The notes under the pieces: generated by a model
The model's input: only the letters and a program-made list of their open reading frames with translations
Database searches by the model: none
Told to the model about the DNA's origin: nothing
Source: Sclerotinia nivalis
Lineage: Eukaryota > Ascomycota > Leotiomycetes > Helotiales > Sclerotiniaceae
Reading direction: 5' to 3'
Assembly: GCA_029531795.1 (NCBI GenBank)
Contig: JAPEIS010000005.1
Location: forward strand, 866,001 to 930,000
DNA length: 64,000 bases
Program-made: the position numbers and the translations under genes
Shown here: one piece after another, positions 11,584 to 22,100 of the stretch
Layout of the letters: each line of letters starts with the position of its first letter
Numbering within the stretch: the stretch's first letter is position 1

Positions 11584-14500
11584 ATGTTGTCTGATCATCC
11601 TACTTCTTCAACTACACAACAAGCCTTTTCGAGCCCTCAGCCAGCGCCCATACAACAAGCATCGCCCCCAACAAAGCAGAGTTTAAAGAGCTGGTGGAAA
11701 ACATTTAGGCCTCCTGCAAAGACTCAGGAATCAAGCACTGGTAAAGACCCCCCAAAGTTCCTTTTGTTGAGAGCCCAGAAAAAGAGTGAGGATCTGGGAC
11801 ATTCTCTTTATATAAATATTGTTTCCCATCTGCCAAGAAATTTATACCCTCTTTTCAAGGAGAGCCCGATGGACAACATTACATCCATAGTAGATGGTGT
11901 TACAGACATTGCAGCAGATACAAGCTCAGAAGCAGCAGAAGCGTCAACAAAGACACAACCGAATTCCACATTTTCAACAGTAAATACACAGTCTCTTCAA
12001 CGGTATATGTCTGGTAGTGTGGTTTGGCCATCACCTTCCAGTGTAGTATCTGGAGAAAAAAAAATTTGGACAATTCTCAACCCAGTTCCAACAGTGAGAC
12101 TATGCAAACACAATCAACCAGTGGCATGAGATGAAGAATGAGAAGCTCTCTCGGTAGGAATCTGTTGAAGGATATAGCAGCTAAGCAGCGAAATCCTTAT
12201 CCAGAACTACCATAGAAATTATACAAACAAGCAAATCACCTCTCGAAGCAGAAGTCAACAATTGTTGAATTTTTGTCGCTATCATCACATAAAGTTCAAA
12301 TTTTTGAAATGGGTAACAATGGTAAAAATTAAAACTGACAAAAGAAATTCCAGAATCCCAACCAATAGGTATATTTGGGGTACCTTTGCGACAGAGCATT
12401 GCATATGCAAATGTGGCCATCTCTCTTGTCGATGCCCAAGGACAAAGCTACATATATGGTTATGTACCAATAGTGGTTGCAAAGTGTGGAGTTTATTTGA
12501 AAGAGAAAGGTGAGTTTTGTGCATTGAAGTTTTATCCTAATACTCTGCTAATGACTAAACTGAACAGCAACCAATGTTGAGGGAATCTTCCGGCTAAGTG
12601 GTTCGGAAAAGCGCATCAAAGAATTGAAAACAATTTTCGATTCTCCTGATCGATATGGAAAAGGTCTTGATTGGGCTGGTTACACAGTTCATGATGCGGC
12701 AAACGTTTTACGGAGATATCTTAATTTACTACCAGAACCAATTGTCCCGCTTGATCTATATTCTCGATTTAGAGAGCCTTTAAGAGGTCATACTATGGCA
12801 GCAGTTGGCGACAGTGATGGGAGCCCGCAATTTTCCGATAATTTCGATGTTAATAAGGCCATCATTACTTATCAGCAACTTATTACCGAATTGCCACCAT
12901 TGAATCGCCAGCTACTGTTATATATCCTTGATCTATTGGCAGTGTTTGCCTCAAAATCGGATGAAAATCGAATGACAGCCGTCAACCTCGCAGCCATCTT
13001 CCAGCCTGGTATGCTTTCACATCCTGAACATGATATGGCACCTGCAGAGTATCGTCTTAGTCAAGACGTACTAATTTTCTTGATTGAGAATCAAGATCAT
13101 TTCCTAATTGGTATGAGAGGCACAGCAGCGGATGAGCAAACTCTGAATGAGGTTGAAAACGGCGGTACCCCTCCCCCAGGAACTCCTACCACACCTAGTA
13201 GGTCGAAGGGCACAATTGGTAGATCCGCCTCAAATGCCAGCGCAGGAGCTGATAGTGTGCGCAAGTTTGGTGGCATTCGACGTAACGTGTCTGTCTCCTC
13301 TCATCATTCACGGCAGTCAAATGGTGCACCTAGTCCGGCAAGCCCAGCTTATGGTGTTACGCTCACTTCTTCACCTAGTGGGGGCATCCATCGAAGCAAT
13401 ACTGTACCTTCTAAGAAATCCCCTGGATTGCCATCTTCTCGAATGAATAAAAACTCTGGGCCACCCTCACCAACCCCGGTGGGATTAACAACCAACCGTT
13501 CTAACCGACCCCGAGTTCTTTCACCCGGGCTCCCTCCATCCTCTGCCCACCTGTTACCATCATCTCCGGGTTTAGCACTCAATACGGCTACTGAATCAAG
13601 TCTTGCCGATACAGCTCATACCGTGACCAGTCAAGAGCGGCTGATTCCCGAATCCAACGAGCGCTCTTCTGAAGTCTCTACCCCATCAAGAATTGTCTCG
13701 AACCTGTTCCAGCGATCGCCAACGGAGGGTGCCGACAAACGACAACCTAACAAACTAAGGAAAAAGCGTCTTCCAGGAAGCTCAAATCCTAGCGCCCAGA
13801 GTTCGACAAATTCTTTGGATGGGCGCTCATCATCAGTTTCGCCGGGCCTCCATGCATCTCGCGTCAATTCGGACCATTCGGATCATCCTCGCCTGGAAAA
13901 CCTCTCAACTCTAAACCCGATATTATCCAACACCCAAGCTACGCCCCCTGCTACAGAGACCCCGCGAGCCGAACAACCTGCTCATTTTACACCCATGCGA
14001 CCAGAGGATCCCCACCATCCGTCCGATAGAACATTAAGGCCGGTTATATCGCCTGTATCTTCCTTACATTCCCACTCATCTTTCAACGACCAGTCAGATC
14101 TTGATCACGGAGAAGATCCAGCTCTCGCTGAAGCGAAGGAAAAACGTTCATTGTGGCGTATGTCGCGGCGTAGGGATGACTCAAATACACTTGGAGCTGC
14201 ACTCAGTCCAAAGAAAAACGGGTCGGATAGCGGTGCTGGTGCAAGTTCAAGTTCTGTAGGCAGCTCAAGCCGACCTCGAAAGAGTTTCACTGGCGATACT
14301 GTGCCTGTGGCCACCGACTCAGGATTCCCCAACGCTCATATCTATTCTAGCAATGAAAGCGGATCTATGGCGCTTGAGGAGAGGAGGGGGCCTTTGGGGT
14401 GGATCAAGAGCAAGATGCGGGAAAAGCGGGATGAGAGCAGGGAAAAGGAGGCTGAGCGTGAACGAAATAAGAGTCCACCCGGTGACCGACCAACCAACAT

Positions 14501-14615
14501 CAGCTCTTCGGCCCTAGCCCCACGACGGAAGAGTACAGACGTTAATAGAGGAGAAGAATCTGAACACGTCAACGGGCATGAGCACACACTACCTCGCCCC
14601 AATAATAATTCATAA
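11584..14615 (+). CDS. RhoGAP domain protein (Sac7-type Rho GTPase-activating protein)
   Basis: Accelerates GTP hydrolysis by Rho-family GTPases that control polarity, actin and cell-wall integrity. Exons: 11584-11740, 12369-12509 and 12568-14615, giving 781 residues. Introns are 628 nt (GTAAAG..ATAG) and 58 nt (GTGAGT..CAG). The N-terminus has SLKSWWKTFRPP; the RhoGAP domain starts at about residue 54 (GIFGVPLRQSI) and holds EGIFRLSGS with the likely arginine finger Arg108, followed by RYLNLLPEPIVPLDLY and DENRMTAVNLAAIFQPGML, the conserved Asn-containing helix. Residues from about 230 on are Ser/Pro-rich and low complexity, with a basic Arg/Glu/Lys stretch near the C-terminus, which suggests a disordered, probably phosphorylated tail. 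The first intron is the least certain point: exon 1 stays open into it until the stop at 12127-12129. The spliced join reads STG-IFGVPL, as expected for the family. Confidence 0.88.
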
Positions 14616-16796
14616 TGAGACGGCGAGGCTGTTGTCAGATGATTTTCAGCATGTCACAGCACATTTTCATTAACATGGAACCCAAATTAGGACAGCTCTA
14701 AAATGCCTGTTGTCTATTGGTTTATAAGGATCGGGGTGCCCCCGATCATGACGCGTTTTTCTCCCCGCCTTCTGTTGTATGCGTGCATTTAATTCTTCTG
14801 TGTTTGCGCTTCCAACGGGGACCCGTCTTAATAAGTACCAAAGAATTTTAAATGGACGACGGTGGCGGTTCGAGATGTGGAATTTGGAATTGGGGTGTTT
14901 TTGAGTGCAGTGCCTCGTGGAATCAAGGATTTATCATCCTGTCATCGAGATTTTCTCCCTTCCGCGTCCTATATAGAAGGATGGTATAAAGGAGAAAGTA
15001 GAAAGGGTATAAATGGGACTACCATGAATTCGATGATCTGATGATTTACTGGCGCTGGGAAAGGAGTTTATTTATCATGAATGCTTTTACGAAAAACAAA
15101 AATGAATCGGGATTTTAAACTTCTGGGCTTTTGGGAGTGGGACAGGTTCTTATAGGGCCATTAGGATGGGGGACGAGACGACGAATCCAACGACGATAGG
15201 CTTGATATGACTCTTATGATTGGGATGGCTCGGACGAAGGATTGGTTGGGTTTGGGAAAGAATGGATAGGGAATCACGAATATAAGGAAGGGGGAAGATG
15301 CACAGAGACCTTTACGCTCTACCCTTTTTTGGTGTTAGGTTTGTCCGTTTGGTGGTGGTGATGGGAGACGAAGAAAGTGATATTGCGGAGACTAAGACGG
15401 GATGAGACGTTCGATTCTTTTGTATGTATTTTTGAAATAATTGTGAATGGGTAAATGAAAGGACCGGGGCTTCTTATATATATATGATGGCTCTGAAAAC
15501 CCGCTTTGGTGAAATATTGTATGCTTGCAGAATCGTCATAGGTGAAAACTGCCTGAATGCCCTGAATTACCCGTTCTCGGTGCTACACGTACTCTTCTTT
15601 GTGGTAAAATTCAACGAGAATAAGATGGAGAACTTTGAGAAGGGTAAGTAATGAATGATGACTCGGTGAAGAAATTTGTACTCCGCTGGTCAGTGGTGAC
15701 GGGAAAAATAAGGCACCATCTCGAAAGTGGAGCATTTGATGGAAGGAGGTAGGGGGAGATCTAAGAGGTTCGAGACTTGAGGATAAATGTCTTGCATGCA
15801 CAGCCGCGTCGCCCTCTCCGTTTTAAATACGGGCTAAGGGCTTGAAGAGCCTTGTGAGAAAGGTTCACGGAAACGAAGGTTTTGTTAGAGGAGGACTAGA
15901 TTTGTTGAGATCGTATTTATAAAGGCGAGTGGGTTTAGTAGATATGGATCATCGATGATGGCGTAGTGAGTGGTGACGGCATGAATTCTTGACGTGATGG
16001 AATTCTGGAGAATTTTTTCATATGCACAACACAGACGGACAGATTTTCTAGAAGTCCCAAGTTCTAAACATAAGATCTGCGGCCTACGGGTGGATAGCGG
16101 GGATCTCGAGCCGGATACGAAGGTTCGGACGCTTTTCTTTTCTGGTTGGACGATGACTTACGGGGGCTTTTCTTTCACCTAAGGATCTTGAGTGCTGAGA
16201 AAAGTGGTTTTTACTCGAGGCCGCATCGCAAAGTCTTCGTTCGTAGTTTGGTGGGAATCATGTACACCAACTATGAATCTGATACTATACCCTTTATGTT
16301 TCGATATCGGTATTTGAGTCATTTGACAACATGGACCCCTATTCACAGGGCTCGCCATTGATTTCCTCTAACTCAGGGTTATAACGGGTGTACTTCGCCA
16401 CTAGCTTGATCGTTCAGTTAGCCAAATAGCACTTGCAGAATATTTGGGAGGCTAGTTCAAAGCGAGAAGGCAAATCCAGGATGATGGCGGGGCGGCTTAG
16501 TATGATTGATTCGTTGCACGGTAACTGATGAACGAGTGGTGCATATCTTTTATGCAGCTTGCTATTTATGGGATTGACATAGGCTTTGGTTCAAGATCTT
16601 TTAAATAATCCGATGTTATTTACTGGAAGTCGTATGTTTCCGGTTGATCTTGAAGAAGGAAAGCTGGGACTGGATTGGGGTGAAATTGCAGAGTATGAAA
16701 TTTCAGACGTATATCCAGAGATAAATGGAGGGTGAAATGATATAAATCACATCATCTTTTAACGGCGGTCAGGACCCTAATATGGGGAATTCGGGA

Positions 16797-16901
16797 GGTA
16801 GATAGTAGGTAGTAGGTAGCAGGTAACAGGTAGTAGGTAGCAAATAGTAAGTAACAGATGACAGGTAGTAAGTAGCAGATAGCAAATAGTAGCTACTAGG
16901 T
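16797..16901. repeat. Degenerate AGGTAGTAGGTAGC tandem tract
   Basis: An approximately 105-bp run of imperfect 7-nt units of the type GGTAGTA/GGTAGCA, decaying into AAGTAACAGATGA variants. Seen directly; a non-coding minisatellite. Confidence 0.85.
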
Positions 16902-17065
16902 ATACACTAGAAGTGGAAAGAACAATCAATGCATTAATTACTGTTTACACCTGCATGCTTCGTATAATTTAACCTTTCCAACATCTCTTTAGCCTCGTAC
17001 GTATAATGTCTCCGAATCTCCTCGTTATCGCTTCGTACTTCCTTTGTAGATTTAAATTTATTCCT

Positions 17066-17131
17066 TCACTCACTCACTCCCTCACTCACTCCCTCACTCC
17101 CTCCCTCCCTCCCTCACTCACTCACTCACTA
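17066..17131. repeat. CTCA/CTCC tetranucleotide microsatellite
   Basis: About 65 bp of CACT/CCCT tetranucleotides with an alternating CTCA and CTCC pattern. Seen directly; about 1 kb upstream of the Ser/Thr-rich gene. Confidence 0.9.
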
Positions 17132-18121
17132 CCTAGTTATACGAAATCTTGTAGCGACTTTCATTCCTCCTTTATTGTTACATTACGGATAAGCTAAAAC
17201 CACAACCACGGACAACATAATATTTAAGGACCAATCTCATTGAACAAAGGTATGTTAAAATACAAGGTTTTCTTAATACCACTTTATACTATTTTATACT
17301 ACATTTCGCACCTCGAACCCTCGAAACTTAAGTTCTCCATAGAAGGAGGAACAGTTCCTTGTTCGCGAGGCTTACTTTGGGCCTTTTGGCACTCTTTTTT
17401 CAGCATCTTCCCTGGATACTACCCTATATCCTTGCGATGTATCACTCAAAAAATAATGCTTGTTTCCCTTCCCAAACCCACTGCCCGAAGTTCTCACAGC
17501 ACATTTTATTATTTTGCCATTTTTTAGCCATCTAATCCAAGCACAGCTGGGTACTCATTATCGCAATTGTAACCACGGCCGCAGCACATCTTGATAAAAA
17601 TAAAAAATAAAATAAAAAATCAATCTACTGGCTCGCTCCTACCAAACACTTTCCCCCCCCGGGTCTTTCCTTCCTTTCTCCGCATTAATATAGCACTGGT
17701 ACTCATGGCAAAACATAAAAGTCCATCATAAACTAGCTATAGATTGTAGCTACCCAGCCACAGCATAAAGGGCAAGTGATGCCCTGATGCAAGAAAAGAA
17801 AAAAAAAAAAAGGCCAAAACCTTTTTATCCCCTTTCTCTTGTTTCAACCCTCATCCTCTCACTCTTTCTCTCTAACAATCAATCGCTCTATTGTCCTTCA
17901 TAATAAATCTTGTCATACATTTAGTTGTCTGACAATTCAATCACCATCATCCTTCGTTTCTCTTCTCTTGCTCGCTCTCTTCATTCGTTCTACCTTAAGT
18001 GGCATTGCAGCACACTACTGCACCTCATTTACAGGCTCATAGCTGCATTGACATTCACTCAATTCCCTAATATAATCCTTGGAATTTGTTCTTTTGACCA
18101 AGATAACTTGGTTAAGCAATC

Positions 18122-20467
18122 ATGAGTTCAGCCGCTAATGGACGAAAGATCCAAGACCTTGAGCAAAAGCTCGGCTCAAGTATCAACAGTCCCTTGATGA
18201 ACAAGACCGATTACTTCCCCAACGAGAAACAAGATATCGAAGCGGATAAACCTCGAAAGTCGGAAATGATGCCCTCAATTCGTCAATTCCTCCTAACTCT
18301 CATGGTCGTTTCCCTCCTCACCATCACAATCGTTTCTGCCACTACGACGAACCGGAATCCAGGAAATGTCTCGCCTCCTTGTATGGAAGATCAACAAGCT
18401 TTCAGGGAATTGTTGGATACTATTGAGCCTGCCACGCTACATGATGTGCTCCATCAACACATAACAGAGAAATATCAACATGGTGTATACGAAGATGATA
18501 AGGAAGCTATGCAGGCTGTGTACAGGCAGGAACCGGGGGTCGCACACGCCTTGGTTGAGGCAGCAAAGGCAAATGCTATGGTTGAATTGGCCAAGAGACA
18601 GGTTGGCTCGAACTCGACGGCTACGCAGGCTCCGAGTACGACATCGAGCGCCACTTTGACTACTGTCGCCACTTCCCAGCCGGTCACAACTTCCACTTCC
18701 CCAACTTCGGTCTCGGTAGCTCCATCTTCTACATCTGTCACAACTACAGCTGTTGTATCAACTAGCACCTCGGAGAGAACATCTGCAACGACCTCTGCCA
18801 CCACTCAAGCAGTTTCCCCAACCACCACTCCAAGTTCGACGAGTACACAAACTTCCACATCATCGACCCGAGCTGCCACAACTGACGAAACTACATCATC
18901 GCAAGTAGTACCAGCAACGACAACTACACCAGTCTCAACACCTACGACAACTACACCAGTCTCGACACCTACGACAACTACGCCAGTCTCGACACCCACG
19001 ACAACTACAAGGCCGGGTATGTTCAAAAGCGGGTCGACCCTGCATTCTTTTTCTCTCACTTCCACTTCTGCTTTTACTTTTCTCAACTTTCTTTTTGTGA
19101 ATTCTACTATTTCTGCTTCCTTCCCTACTGTAATACCTTACGATTCCACGACTTCGACTGTAGGTTCTCACCCTGCCACGTCGGTGTTTTTGGGGTCAAG
19201 TTCCACGGTATCGTCTGCGGTTCACATATCTGCAAGTTCAACGATATCCTTGGGAGGTTTCCCCGTGATTCTTAATGCCATAATTTCTAGTTCTACTCCT
19301 CTTGGATACTCTTCTAGCGCTGTTTCTGTTCTTGATCTCAGTTCTACTGGACACCCCTCTATGGCTGTGCCTGTTTTTGGTTCCAGTTCTGTTGAATATC
19401 CTTCTATGGCCGTATCTGTTTTTGGTCCTAGTTATAGTTATAGTTCTAGTTCCAGCTCTGGCTCTGTTGGATACCCTTCTACAACTGTGTCAGTTTTGGG
19501 TTCCAGTTCTGTTGGATATCATACTCCTTCATCAATTTCCGTGTCTGGTTTCAGTTCCGGTTCTGGAAAATATAGCACTTCCTTGGCTATAACATCCACT
19601 TCTAGTTTCCTTGGATATGACAATCTTTCCGCTGTCTTGCTGCTACCTATTTCCACTTCCATTCGATCTCAGGACAGCTTTACAACCTCAATTTCTAGTA
19701 CTCTCGTCAATATTCCTAGCAGTGTTTTTTCTTCATCGTTTTTTGGCTTAGACTTATACTCGGATTCAGGATCGACTGCTACCTCTATGTCTCGATCTCA
19801 GAGCTCTGCATCAGCTCAAGTCGCTACACCTACAACGGGAGCGTCCACCACCGCCTCTCGAGCTTCTGAAGCAACATCAGGTACTATTGCTCCTGTCTCC
19901 GTCACTACAGGAGCTTCTACAAGTGAGGCTCCCCTACCTACCGGGGAGTCGACTTCTCAGGCCATTGCCTCTGGAGCTTCTACAAGTGAGGCCCCCCTTC
20001 CTACCGGGGAGTCGACTTCTCAGGCCACTGCCTCTGGAGCCACTACCTTGGCTGGTGCCTCAAGTTTTTCTGCAGAGGTTTCCGGCTCTGATGTCTTGTC
20101 TACATTGGCTAGTTCTGCGAGCTCTACTGTTACTGACTCTGCTTCTATCGTGGTTGTTACGTCAAGATCTACTAACATGGCTGGATCTACAGCTTCTCCT
20201 GCAGACGATACTCCTACAAAAGCCGCTGTAACAACCAGCAGCAGCACATCGACGCGAGTTTTCACTACAACCCTACCCAATGGCTCCCTTTCCACAGTCA
20301 CAGCTGTCACAGTAGTTCCTGCTGTAGTTACTAGCGGATCATCCGGTGGATCCTCCACCACCTCATCTGGAAAAGCATCATTGCAAACCAACAGTGCTGG
20401 AAAGAACAATATGGGAATCAACATGGTTCTGGGTGCCGTCGGAATGGTGGTGTTTGGTGCATTATAG
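18122..20467 (+). CDS. Ser/Thr-rich, probably GPI-anchored cell-surface protein
   Basis: 781-residue single-exon reading. Residues 1-48 are polar (IQDLEQKLGSS); residues about 56-75 are hydrophobic (FLLTLMVVSLLTITIVSATT) and could act as a signal peptide or signal anchor. If translation began at Met49 or Met50 (18266/18269) the hydrophobic stretch would be a classic N-terminal signal peptide. A compact charged domain follows (about residues 85-160), ending at a KRQ dibasic site. The rest is a long Ser/Thr-rich stalk with repeats: three 9-residue units (18920-19000), GYPSxxVSVxGSS-like units (about 19320-19560) and two 21-residue units (19910-20035). The last 20 residues are small and hydrophobic after an NSAGKNN stretch, typical of a GPI-attachment signal. 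A GTATGT at 19017 could be a donor, so an intron within the T-rich middle is not excluded. Catalytic function is not apparent; a cell-wall role is inferred. Confidence 0.72.
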   Translation: MSSAANGRKIQDLEQKLGSSINSPLMNKTDYFPNEKQDIEADKPRKSEMMPSIRQFLLTLMVVSLLTITIVSATTTNRNPGNVSPPCMEDQQAFRELLDTIEPATLHDVLHQHITEKYQHGVYEDDKEAMQAVYRQEPGVAHALVEAAKANAMVELAKRQVGSNSTATQAPSTTSSATLTTVATSQPVTTSTSPTSVSVAPSSTSVTTTAVVSTSTSERTSATTSATTQAVSPTTTPSSTSTQTSTSSTRAATTDETTSSQVVPATTTTPVSTPTTTTPVSTPTTTTPVSTPTTTTRPGMFKSGSTLHSFSLTSTSAFTFLNFLFVNSTISASFPTVIPYDSTTSTVGSHPATSVFLGSSSTVSSAVHISASSTISLGGFPVILNAIISSSTPLGYSSSAVSVLDLSSTGHPSMAVPVFGSSSVEYPSMAVSVFGPSYSYSSSSSSGSVGYPSTTVSVLGSSSVGYHTPSSISVSGFSSGSGKYSTSLAITSTSSFLGYDNLSAVLLLPISTSIRSQDSFTTSISSTLVNIPSSVFSSSFFGLDLYSDSGSTATSMSRSQSSASAQVATPTTGASTTASRASEATSGTIAPVSVTTGASTSEAPLPTGESTSQAIASGASTSEAPLPTGESTSQATASGATTLAGASSFSAEVSGSDVLSTLASSASSTVTDSASIVVVTSRSTNMAGSTASPADDTPTKAAVTTSSSTSTRVFTTTLPNGSLSTVTAVTVVPAVVTSGSSGGSSTTSSGKASLQTNSAGKNNMGINMVLGAVGMVVFGAL
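18920..19000 (+). repeat. Three 27-nt in-frame repeats (TTTPVSTPT)
   Basis: Three adjacent 27-nt units with only third-position and wobble differences encode the 9-residue unit TTTPVSTPT. They are part of the glycosylation-prone stalk of the surface protein. Confidence 0.95.
19910..20035 (+). repeat. Two 63-nt in-frame repeats (21-residue unit)
   Basis: Two adjacent 63-nt units (19910-19972 and 19973-20035) encode a 21-residue unit beginning GASTSEAPLPTGESTSQ, differing by a handful of bases and one residue (Ile/Thr). This is a recent-looking tandem duplication in the stalk. Confidence 0.95.
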
Positions 20468-21533
20468 GCCAAAAAGTCGGGACGAACACATCGAATTAGA
20501 ACTCTTTTGATATTTATACATTTGCATAGCGTCGGTGTCGGGTTTCTACGTTCACAAGTTTTATTCAACTATTAGTCGCTCATTCTTATGATCGTAACGA
20601 CTTGGCACGAATTTATCATCACTCTTTTATTAACGGACTTTGGATTGGCGCATAGATTGGAATAGCCCATCATGGGACATGTGCTTTGCTTCGCATCATT
20701 GCTGGGAAAAATTGGTTAAGGATTGAACAGTGTTATACTTTACATGGAAAACTCGTGGAGACGGATTATTGATAGTGAGGACGGTGAACAAAATGAATGT
20801 ATGTTAATACGATGGAAGTAGCAAACTGGAGTATCGTGGTGAAGGGGTTTTGGAAAAAACGATAATACACCTAAGTACATATGCAAAACCAGTACAGTCT
20901 TTTGTTTAACACTCAATCGGTAAGTGTGAAGAGTTATACGTGCCCGTGAATTCCCATCATTTCCCCTTGCTCAAAAGTTTCGGGAATTACTTGTTTTAGG
21001 CCTTTTTGCCTAGTCATTCAGATCCTGTGAGTCTCACAAGAATTGTTCGTTCAATGTTTTCGATATTTTTATTTACTCTGCAATACTCATCTCGGTGTAC
21101 TTCAGCACCAAATTCTTTTATAACCCCTCGAATCCGCTCTCGTGTCAAAAGCGCATCACTCATCATTAAATCATTGATACTTGTTTTCCAGTCTGGCGGC
21201 TGCTACGTCCAACAGCCACAAAGGCACCTCTCTCACGCTGTAAGATATGAAGCAGATGTCCGTGTACCCAACTGATTGTAACTAGTGGGTCGACTTTATG
21301 ATAATATGATATTCGTTAATCTGGTACATCCGCCTACGTCTCGCGCGCTCTTTATCATTCCCACCTGTGCCATAGCGACCATTAAAGCATACCAAAAATT
21401 GTATTTGCCGGTCCTCGAACCACACTTTCCTTATGGTATTCTTTCTGACATTCACAAATTCGGAGTAAAAGGAATCGTACAATCCGCTAAAATGCATCCA
21501 CCCTATTATAAACTCCTAGTTCCTAAAGTCCAA
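20468..21533. other. Intergenic region between surface-protein gene and FAM32A-like gene
   Basis: The convergent genes end at 20467 and 21534. Apart from the possible minus-strand coding fragment at 21014-21202, I see nothing definite in this 1.07-kb region. Confidence 0.45.
21014..21202 (-). pseudogene. Possible coding remnant or last exon, function unknown
   Basis: Minus-strand frame open for about 62 codons to a TGA at 21016-21014. The translation (NDLMMSDALLTRERIRG, then VIKEFGAEVHRDEY and a charged helix-like end) has a composition typical of real amphipathic protein. The overlapping frame just upstream reads VPLWLLDVAAARLENK, so the two could be one gene with a frameshift near 21185 or a missed intron. 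There is no start codon and no convincing upstream exon. I do not recognise the family. It lies just 3' of the FAM32A-like gene on the same strand and could be chance. Confidence 0.25.
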
Positions 21534-22100
21534 TTATCCGGGTCCAATTTTGGGCATGTCGTGATGTTCACTCAGTGTACTTAGATATCTATTTAATTCC
21601 TCCACTCTCTCTTTATGCGTCTTTACCCCTTCGCGTTTGAGTCGGTCGTTTAACTATGGTGGAAATATCGTTAGTATTCACTTCTCTGTGGATACCATAA
21701 TTCCTGACTGCCATGATTCCTGATCAGGCATGAAGTAATGTTTGATGGGGCAAATTTGGGAGATGGCTGGGAGAGAATAGAAGAAATAACATACCCTCCT
21801 TCTCCTCATCTCCTCGTGCGAGCGCTCCGATGCCGTTTTCCCCGATTGATCGCGCGGATCCAATTCCCTTAAGTGTTCTTCACTCACTCTCGTTGATCCA
21901 TCTTCTCCAGAGCCCTTCATTTCTAGATTATCTTCATCCTTCAAGGCTTTCTGTAAAGATGTTTCTGATTCGGCGGTCGAGGTAGATGTCGTTGTGGCTG
22001 TGATATTCTTCTTCTTTTTCTTCTTCTTGGTAATACCGGCGCCTGTACTGGCTCCTTTTAGTTTTAAGCCACCGCCTGTGGAGGAATAATCATCGGGCAT
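21534..22100 (-). CDS. FAM32A-like conserved eukaryotic protein
   Basis: Small nuclear protein family; human FAM32A is known from the catalytic-stage spliceosome. Exon 1 is 22100-21795, intron 21794-21654 (141 nt, GTATGT..ATAG, phase 0), exon 2 is 21653-21534; product 141 residues. Diagnostic segments are the N-terminal GGGLKLKG, a polylysine run (residues 25-31), SETSLQKAL, DGKTASE-like GKTASERSHEEMRRRR, and the C-terminal RLKREGVKTHKERVEELNRY with the ending EHHDMPKIGPG. Both ends of the family are present, so the gene is complete. Without splicing, the frame runs on into an unrelated tail, so the intron is required by homology. Confidence 0.92.

Larger units (their letters stand above)
14616..18121. 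other. 3.5-kb gene-free region upstream of the Ser/Thr-rich surface protein gene
   Basis: I find no ORF with family resemblance here. The first part probably includes the RhoGAP 3' UTR. Two tandem repeats lie at 16797-16901 and 17066-17131, and A-rich tracts occur at about 17595-17620 and 17790-17812. A CT-rich leader-like stretch (17820-18000) precedes the next start codon. Several short ORFs (15583-15801, 15994-16361) look random. Confidence 0.5.

Noticed and set aside
13349..13582. Several minus-strand ORFs antisense to the RhoGAP tail
   Set aside because: Low-complexity coding sequence often leaves open antisense frames; no independent support.
20020..20568. 182-codon minus-strand ORF
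   Set aside because: Antisense of the repetitive Ser/Thr codons of the surface protein; Val/Glu-rich composition is a by-product.
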